DNA of 64,000 nt, taken from the NCBI GenBank assembly GCA_014529385.2, contig CM043965.1, positions 12,142,412 through 12,206,411 of the forward strand. Reading direction: 5' to 3'. A program made the translations under genes and the position numbers. A model generated the notes under the pieces. It searched no databases. It saw nothing but the letters and a program-made list of their open reading frames with translations, and was not told the origin of the DNA. This stretch comes from Adiantum capillus-veneris (lineage: Eukaryota > Streptophyta > Polypodiopsida > Polypodiales > Pteridaceae). This document shows, in pieces, positions 56,776-64,000 of this stretch; the first letter of the stretch is position 1, and every line of letters starts with the position of its first letter.

Positions 56776-57307
56776 ACAAGGACCTAAGTAGGTTTCCTAC
56801 TAACACTCCTGTGATGGTTGCTTGATTTAGTTTCGGCTAAAGAAAGAGTTTTTCTTAAGTGGATCCGGAAGAGGATATTCCGTGATCAAGTGGATAGCCA
56901 GGAAGTGTGTGTCTTGCCGAGGGTCTGCGACTGGATAGGTTTAGTTAGGATCTGTGGATTAGAGTAGGTTGTGGTGTAGAGAGTAGGATTTGGAGTGGTA
57001 GATGTGGTGGTAGGTTGACTTGAGACTCCGTGTGAGGCTAGGAAGCAACCAAGACATCAAAATCACCATCTCACATTGATGAGTAGGAGTAGGGTAAGTA
57101 GGATATCTTGACTACTGATCTAGAGTACTTTATGCATGTCTTAGTTGTTGTTAGGCTCATCAGAGAAGTGGAAAACACTAAGTAGGAAAGACAGTAAATT
57201 GTGTTTGGAAGCTGATTTGAAGTCCAAAATTTTGTGTGATTATTGCTGAGAGCTCTACAGAGCATAGGGAATACTACTGCCAGAAACAAATTGCATTTTA
57301 AGGTAGT

Positions 57308-58900
57308 AGACATCCTACACGTAGGATGTCTCCAGGGCACTTTTGGCAGGGAATTTGGGGAAACTGAGGTTACCAGTGGGTTTAGAGGGTACGTTTTACC
57401 CTAGTAACATATTGACTTGGGTGTTTTTCCCTATTTTTGTTGACCAAAAGCCAAAAGGCGGAGTCAGAAAACGTAAAATTTCAGAAAAGTCTTAAATTGA
57501 GTGATTTTTGCATGTTTTTGCAATTGTGAAGCATACTTGCACTTGTTGAGAACATAAGGAAGCATCAGGGACACTTCAGTTTGAAAAAATAAGCATTAGA
57601 CATCCTACGTGTAGGATGTCTACAGGGTGATCTGGGCATTTTTTTGAAAATCTGAGGCTACCAGTGTGTTTAAAAGGTAGGTTTTACCCTATTTTCACCT
57701 GGAAAGTGGAAATTTGACCAAATTTTGACAAATCAAAGCCAAAAGACGAGAATTGCCAGACATCCTACCCAAATTGTGTCCAAGGCCTAATTTTGAGACC
57801 AACCATAGGATGACTCCATAGGCAGGTTCTAAATGTTGTATTGAGTGCATGTGATAAATTTCATCTCATTTGGGTCAATAAAAGGAAGATTGAACAGACT
57901 TTAGCATTTTTTACTCAAAAAGGCAAGAATAGCTAGTTTTGGGGTCTTTTGACATCCAAACTCAAATCTAAGCATAGCATTGGGTTGCTGACATCAAGGG
58001 AAAGCCGTGGCTCAAGTTTGGGGCAATTCTAAGCACTTAGACATCCTACGCGTAGGATGTCTAAGCATGATTTAGAGGCCAAATTCAAACTGTGGACATA
58101 GCAGGGTGTTGTATAGCCTTAGGCAAGCCTCCTAGTCAACTGTGGTCCAATTTGGAGTTGATTTGACTGGTGAATTCATTAGAACGGACATCAAGCTTTT
58201 GGAACAGATTCTTGATCATTTGACCAACCTATAGGTGTCAGAATCAAAAAGTAAAAATAGCTATGAGTTTAGCACATCAAGGGGAAGCTACAGTGCAAGT
58301 TTGAGCTGAAACAGAGCAAAAAGACATCCTACGCGTAGGATGTCTCCTGGGTCATAAAGTGGTCAAAATTCTACTGTAGCCATAAAGGGAGGTTCTAAGT
58401 GTCTCAAGGATTCCAGAACTTTTTTTCAAAAGTGAATTTGGACCTTGTTTGGCCTATTTACCAAGCAAAGACAAGAATTGACAGACATCCTACTCTTGGA
58501 GTGCACTAGAAGCTCTTGTAGCCTAAATCTTGACCTATTGGCATCCAAATTCAATTTTGAGTATACCATTGGGTTGCTGAGCACTAGGATAATCTTGGGA
58601 TCAAGTTTGGACAAAATCTGAGCAGTTAGACATCGTACGCGTAGGATGTCTCTAGCTTGATTTAGGACTCCAAACCAACCTATGAGCACACCACTGTGAT
58701 CAGCACATCAAGGGGAAGGTGGGGTGAAAATTTCAAGTCATTCTGAGCAAAAAGACATCCTACGCGTAGGATGTCTCAAGGCCATTTTTAGGTCCAAATC
58801 AACCTCTGAGCATACCATTGTGTTGCTGGACTTAAGGGGAGTCTCTGGACCAAATTTTGTTAAATTCTGAGCATATAGACATCCTACGCGTAGGATGTCT
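57308..58900 (+). repeat. Palindrome array in the leader of the right-hand element
   Basis: Seven copies of a 24-bp palindrome with arm AGACATCCTACG (second arm CGTAGGATGTCT): 57308-57331 and 57598-57621 (one asymmetric base each), 58039-58062, 58322-58345, 58628-58651 (one change), 58753-58776 and 58877-58900. The third extends to a 30-bp perfect palindrome (58036-58065). Half-sites AGACATCCTAC occur at 57758 and 58483. Start-to-start spacings: 290, 441, 283, 306, 125 and 124 bp. The array lies between PBS and gag. No frame is conserved through it. Confidence 0.93.
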
Positions 58901-59261
58901 CTAGGCCAGTTTTAGGGTTGAACTGTAATTTTGACTATACAGAAGTGTTCACAGTGTCACAGAGATCCCAAATCTTCTTTTAAAATTGAATTTGGACTCA
59001 TTTTGACCAGTCTAAACTGCATTTCACTGGTTTGGCCATAACTTTCACAAACGGTATCGGATCGGAAAAGTTTTTATATCAAAAGGTAGCCTGAGAACGG
59101 CTCTACAGATCTTAGAGCAAAACTTGAACTAAATGCATGCCAATGGCCACCATTTAGGTCAACTTTGAAAAAAACGTCGTTTGAGGTCTCAAAATACATC
59201 CGCAAGTTAGGGGTGTCTAAAAGCGACAATTTGCGAGAATTGTGACGAAACGGTTGCGGTT

Positions 59262-60300
59262 TTGGACATAGTTTCAACAAGCTTGGAGATCCCAACGATA
59301 GAGGAATATCCTCCCACAATGGATCTTCCAAACTTGAAATTGATAAAGATCCATCTTGTTGAGAGAGTTTGGATGATTTTTCATGAGAGTGAAGGACTAT
59401 ATAGATACATTGACGACAATGAGGTCAATCTTTATAGGTGCTCAGATCCATACCTAGAAGAGATAACGGATTACAAACTCTTATATGTCTACACTGTACA
59501 GAGTCGACTGTCAATGGAGATCTATAGTTGTCGACAAGTATGGACGAGAACACAGAGTTGTAGAAAGCACAAATCCACATATTGTACTAGAAAGAGGTGG
59601 ATATTTGGTCACTAAAGGACCACAAATGCCTCCACCAAACACGAGAATTCCTATAGGAATTCCAAGAAGAGAGCCACTAGGATTCCCTTCAAGAGCGATA
59701 ACGAAAGAAGGATTGGGAAAGTCTCTGGTTAGACTTGTAGACAATCGACCAGTTAGACCATCCCAAGTCCAGAAATGGGTAAACAAAAAATACTTCGGAG
59801 ATAAAGATCCGAGAGATCACATAACGGCTTTTAGAAGAGTGATTAGAGCAGAGGAAGTTTCAGATTTTGCGACACAGTTTGCGGGATTTGGATTGACTCT
59901 AGAAGATGATGCAGCTACATGGTTCGACTTGGTGGAAAAATGGGATTTTGAGACCCTAGATGAGCTGTTTGAGGAGTTTATTGAAGAATCGCCAAAAGGC
60001 ATTTCTCACAACACGGTCTCGCAAATCCATAGATTCAAACAGAAAGAGAATGAATGAGTACGCAAAGCATCATTACATCTCAAGAGATATGTTCAGATCT
60101 GTCCGAGAGCGGAATTACCTACGCAAGCACGACTGATGCTGATCTTTATCCACGTAATGAGACATGCGGGCCTTCAAAAGGATCTGCATATGATAAGGAG
60201 GATGATGCTAAACGAGTTGATCAAAGAAGCTCTTTATCTAGTGGATAATTGTGAGGCATACAAAGAAAAGGACTTAAAGAGTCAAGGAGATGACACATCC
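59262..60300 (+). pseudogene. Gag of the right-hand element
   Basis: Starts MDIVSTSLEIPTIEEYPP. N-domain: GLYRYIDDNEVNLYRCSDPY, then after a frameshift at about 59510 VVDKYGREHRVVE. The Retrotrans_gag-like part reads DPRDHITAFRRVIRAEEV, FGLTLEDDAATWFDLVEKWD and GISHNTVSQIHRFKQKE, then a TGA at 60055 and KEALYLVDNCEAYKEKD. It aligns with the outer Gag (19513-20677) in order and motif. Confidence 0.85.
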
Positions 60301-60456
60301 TCTCAGCACGGTATTTCATAGATAAGTGAGTCCATTGCCAAGCCAACGGCACCTATTGATCAAGAAAAGTTTATCGACAACTTGGTCAAGAGGTTGATTC
60401 CTCTTGTAAGGTCTGATTCGGGATAGCCGAGGTGGTGTGAAATTGAGATAAAATGG

Positions 60457-61940
60457 ATGAACCATACGGGGGAAGAGTGCTATTATAGCATGGAAAATGC
60501 TAGGGAGAAGTATGTACAACCTGTTCAAGAAGCACCTACTCCACCTAGATACATTACGGGGAATGCGCCAAGACCAGTAGGAGTTTTAAGGCCACAACTT
60601 GTCTTAGGACAACAACCTCCGCTGCCAGGTGCTAGAATTATAGTAGACATGAGATACATGCTAATGATGGAAGCATCAAATAAACCAACGCCAGTACCAA
60701 CTACAATGTGGTATAGCAACCAAAGTGAGTACTACCCTTCGGAGCAACAAAATGTGAGAGAAACACATGGAGTGGTGAGGCCGGTATAACCTCCACCTCC
60801 TAGGTTTCAGTCAAAAGAAAGAAGGTATGAAATGGACGAAAGGACATTGCGATTCATTGCAAATAGCAGCTTATCTAGGTCAAAGCTTGCTTATAGCCAA
60901 GAGGAAATGCTAAAAGAATCTCCTCAACTAGAGACAGATTGTCACAAAAGTCGTGACAACCACTTGGTCAAAAAATGTCCTCATATGGAGATCACTGAAG
61001 TAAATGCCTATTGTCTTGAGTGTGGCATCACTACCTTGATCCCTGATTGCCCAAAAAACCCAAACCAAATCACAAAAATCATGACAAATGTATTAGGGAT
61101 TGTTCAGCTACCTAGTAGCTCAGAAAATGAAAATGTCGTACCAGCTCAAGTGGTTACGAGAGCACAAGCTCAAAAGAAAGCTGATGAGAATCTAGAGACA
61201 AAGAACACGGAAAGTGACACGAGTCCAAAGATAGATGATGGACCAAAGACAGATGCACCTAGTCAGAAAACCAAGAGCAAACGAAATAGTTGGAAAGCTA
61301 GAAAGACTAGGATGAAAGCACGCAGGGAACGAGAGCAAAAATCCCTAGCTGGGAAGCTTACGAAAGCTGAGGAGAAGATAAAACAACATGAGGAAAAGGA
61401 GGCACCTTCTCTTACACAGATGGTTAAACCTCTAGAAGAACCATCCACATATGAGAAACCGAGAAGTGCTAGTTCAGGAGGATCTGTGTTGGCAGAGAAG
61501 GTTAATGAGACATTAGATGCCCTCTTGAAATCCTATGATGTGAGGCTCAAAAACAACCAAACCCAAGAACACAGGTGGATGACATATCCCTATGCGGAAC
61601 TAGAAAAGCAAATGTTTTAAATGTGCCAAAAAATGATTCAAACAACCCAAGCTTTACTAGAACCACCAATTGCAAAACCTGAGGATGTGATCTGTGTCAT
61701 ACCTACACAAGTAATCCCACCAAACCAGGAACTAAAAGAGCCAGATTCTAGTCATGAGCATAGACCAAACCTCAAAGACCCAGCATTAGAACCAAGGATA
61801 GTACTGAATACCACGGATAACTCTTCCGAGGGATTTCACCAAGCTATACCTGAGGATTGTAAAGAGATAGATGGTCTTGACGAATTGTGGAAACAAGTCA
61901 GAGAAGTCAACAAAGCCGATGACCTAAGAAGATGAGTAGA
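60457..61940 (+). pseudogene. CCHC remnant and charged linker of the right-hand element
   Basis: Knuckle remnants CHKSRDNHLVKKC and CLECGITTLIPDC have lost one Cys and one His respectively. A Lys/Glu-rich, helical stretch follows (AKLTKAEEKIKQHEEKE type), then SASSGGSVLAEKVNETL and TYPYAELE shared with the outer element. Stops at 60787 and 61618. Confidence 0.7.
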
Positions 61941-62220
61941 CAAGACTGGTGATGAACGAGGAGTGTTTCTACCACCAATAGAGGAATTTGAGATTGGATC
62001 TCAAATGAATCTAGACGTGCGATCGTATTGGGGCAACAAAGGATCTGTACAATCTATGGATAGTCAACCCCATTCACTAAGAACACTACCGTCCTACATG
62101 GGAGAGTACGAGACCAAGTCAGATGTGGTTGCAGTCCTATCATAGAGACTGTCTCCCAACAAGGCCATCGATTCAAAGGGGCTAGTACATATTCTATCTA
62201 CACGAGTCACCTGTACAATA

Positions 62221-62700
62221 ATGTTAGCTGAGTTTCTCAGAATAAGACCAAACATGTGGGCTAATGTGAGTAAATGTCTAGAGAAATTTGGTGTAAAAAC
62301 CCCAATGACTCAAATCGAGGAAGGCATCAAAGAGCTTGAAATGCCTCAACTGAATACTAGGCCAGTGCCATTAAACAAGGTAGGCGAGTATTACGAGGGA
62401 GAAGATGGAAACACCACCCTTCCTATGGAATTCAATAATGTAAAAACCATGGCAATCCTTGACAGTGGAGCTGATGTGGCCATTGCAACCAAAGAGGTTT
62501 GGAAAAAATGGGGAAAACCTGCCCTGATATCCACACGAATGACCCTGCAGCTTGTAGACAGACACAAGGAAAAGCCCCTAGGACTACTAGAAAAAGTACT
62601 TGTTACTTCTTGTGGCATTGAATATGAACACACTTTTGTTGTTGTTGACTTTGGCAAGAAGAACAACTATGACATCATTGTGGGAAGACCATTCATGTGA
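62221..62700 (+). pseudogene. Retropepsin of the right-hand element
   Basis: 159 codons: VGEYYEGEDGNTTLPMEF, then AILDSGADVAIATKEVW with catalytic Asp at 62461-62463 (about residue 81), LGLLEKVLVTSCGIEYEHTF, VVVDFGKKNNYD and IIVGRPFM, ending at a TGA at 62698. The domain core is complete and the catalytic DSG intact, the best-preserved protease in the window. Expected to process the Gag polyprotein. Confidence 0.9.
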
Positions 62701-63078
62701 CAATTGAAAATGTTTCAAGATTGAGGTTATGACCATATATACATGAGACATATGGAAACTATAACAAAGATAAACTTGAGGGACCATAGCTATAGGGATG
62801 TGATGAGAACACCGGTTGAGGAGTTTGATTCTGCCATAGTAGCAGGATCAGAACTTCTAGCTTCGTTAGGTAAGCTTAAAGAACTATGGATGTGTGGAGC
62901 TTCATAATGTGGCAGCTTGAAACTTGAGGAATGTATCCTAGAGCCGGTTATAGAGGATATGGACTATATCCCAGAACCATTTCCTGAAGAAGAGTTAGAG
63001 CCTTTTGGATGGGAACACATCTTGGCTACTCTGGACGTGTGCGCCGTGGAGGATGCTCCCCACAACAAAGTTTTGTGA
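62701..63078 (+). pseudogene. Accessory module of the right-hand element
   Basis: QLKMFQD then a TGA, GYDHIYMRH, DHSYRDVMRTPVEEFDS, ELWMCGAS followed by TAA (62905-62907), CGS, ECILEP, YIPEPFPEE, EPFGWEHILATLDVC. It matches 15492-15154 minus block for block, so it is a genuine family domain. Function unknown. Confidence 0.75.
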
Positions 63079-64000
63079 TGAAAATGTCTATGTTGTCGTT
63101 CCTTATTTTGCACTGAGTGTAATCCAGGAAAAAAAAGAGATCTAGACATCAACAAGCTCTCGAAATAAGGAGCAAACAAAGAAATGTGGAGAATCAAAAG
63201 ATGCAGAAGACGATGAGTTCTATGACTCTGTAGAACACTTCGAGCTTCAAGAAGATCAACGACCCGGGAATCAATGTCATCGCTACACGAATAAAGTGCA
63301 TCAAAAGTGGATTCCAAAGTCCTCGGTGAAGACATAGCCACCACAAGAATCCTCATACATGGCTCCTAATAAGGATGCAAAGAATTAGCTAGGAGGAATA
63401 CGACCAGATCAACAAGCTAACAATGCTCTAATCAATGGGCTAGAAAAGTCCTTCAAGAAACTACCACCCATGAGAAAACAGACGGTAACTTTCCACTACC
63501 AGTCAAAAAATCAATGGAAAGTACAAGAAGTCAACCTTGCTGAGGATAGTAGCGATAGTGATGAATCTTACGACATTCCCTATCATCAACTCAGGCCATC
63601 ACTATCACCAACCCCTTCAGACAACCATGACAAGTCAAAAGAACAGGACAACAAGTCAAAGCCAAAAAGCTCGACAACTCTGGATACCAAAAAGCTAGAT
63701 TGGCCAAAAAACAGATATGGATCAAGAAGACAAAGATCTCTAATGACAAATGACAAGATCCAACACCAAAACAAAAACAAGGAAAGCGTGCACAAACGGG
63801 TAAGAATATCACAAAGTCGCAAGCTTTCACAACTCAGGTTTGGGCTCCAAAGAAGTTAATTCAAGCACAAAAAAGTCAGGAATTCATTTGGATTCCAAAA
63901 CAACCACATTATCAACTTTCAAAGCCTAAATCCCGTCCCCAGCCAAGCGTACAAGGGCTGAAGCAAAGACCACTGTCGACTCACACAACAAAAAGGTGGA
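63079..64000 (+). pseudogene. Start of WxPK region of the right-hand element
   Basis: Frames encode HQKWIPKSSVKT (WIPK 63308-63319), a Ser/Asp-rich stretch (AEDSSDSDESYD), LDWPKN, then VWAPKKLIQAQKSQEF (WAPK 63841-63852) and WIPKQPH (63889-63900). The module is cut by the window end. Any second retropepsin-like fold or 3' LTR lies outside. Confidence 0.65.

Larger units (their letters stand above)
55797..64000 (+). mobile_element. Right-hand LTR retrotransposon (Gag-Pro-WxPK type), 5' portion
   Basis: 5' LTR 55797-56755, PBS 56757-56775, leader with palindrome array, gag from 59262, CCHC region, linker, retropepsin, accessory module and the first WxPK modules. The window ends inside it. Domain order and many motifs match the outer element (11-33 kb) but the LTRs and leader sequence differ, so it is a related but distinct family. 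Several stops and frameshifts make it non-functional. Confidence 0.88.

Overview
This window reads as repeat-dominated nuclear DNA from a land plant with a large, transposon-rich genome. The grounds are nested LTR retrotransposons primed by a tRNA-Asp-like site (TGGCGCCG...), a LINE with DUF4283-like and zf-RVT-like parts, a Mutator-like transposase relic with a SWIM motif, foldback DNA elements, minisatellites and long microsatellites. I see no intact host gene, no rRNA or tRNA gene and no CRISPR array. Two stretches (about 50.8-52.75 kb and 55.0-55.64 kb) look like decayed host-gene fragments. The species cannot be named from the sequence alone.

Layout. 1-11.2 kb: AT-rich intergenic DNA with a C30 tract, a solo LTR with a perfect 5-bp target duplication, two pairs of degenerate direct repeats, a (CT)n block and a roughly 70-bp minisatellite. 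11.36-33.58 kb: an outer LTR retrotransposon on the minus strand, interrupted by a foldback DNA element (16.45-18.25 kb) and by a complete plus-strand LTR retrotransposon (20.678-29.498 kb, TSD TTGTG) that sits after codon 20 of the outer gag. 34.4-36.8 kb: body of a further related element. About 36.9-44.2 kb: a decayed LINE. 44.43-46.10 kb: a large inverted repeat running into a Mutator-like transposase pseudogene (46.1-48.0 kb). 48.75-50.6 kb: truncated Ty3/gypsy gag-pro-RT on the minus strand. 50.8-55.7 kb: host-gene-like fragments and AT-rich DNA. 55.797 kb to the window end: the 5' part of another LTR element related to the outer one.

The main theme is a set of related LTR elements that encode Gag, zinc knuckles and a retropepsin but, where the whole body is visible, no recognisable reverse transcriptase, RNase H or integrase. 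In their place are (i) a conserved module (SYRDV ... ELWMCGAS ... YIPEPFP ... EPFGW ... ILATLDVC), (ii) a second retropepsin-like fold lacking the DSG catalytic triad, and (iii) repeated W-x-P-K modules often preceded by QGYYxG/QGFYxG. They would need reverse transcriptase and integrase supplied in trans.

The most unusual non-coding structure is in the 5' leaders of the outer and right-hand elements. Each carries an array of near-perfect palindromes with a CGCG centre at intervals of roughly 125-290 bp or about 442 bp. The palindromes of the two elements are unrelated in sequence (core CGATCGCGATCG versus arm AGACATCCTACG). Yet both arrays begin about 530 nt after the primer-binding site and stop about 360-460 nt before gag. 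That suggests the symmetry and position are kept while the sequence changes.
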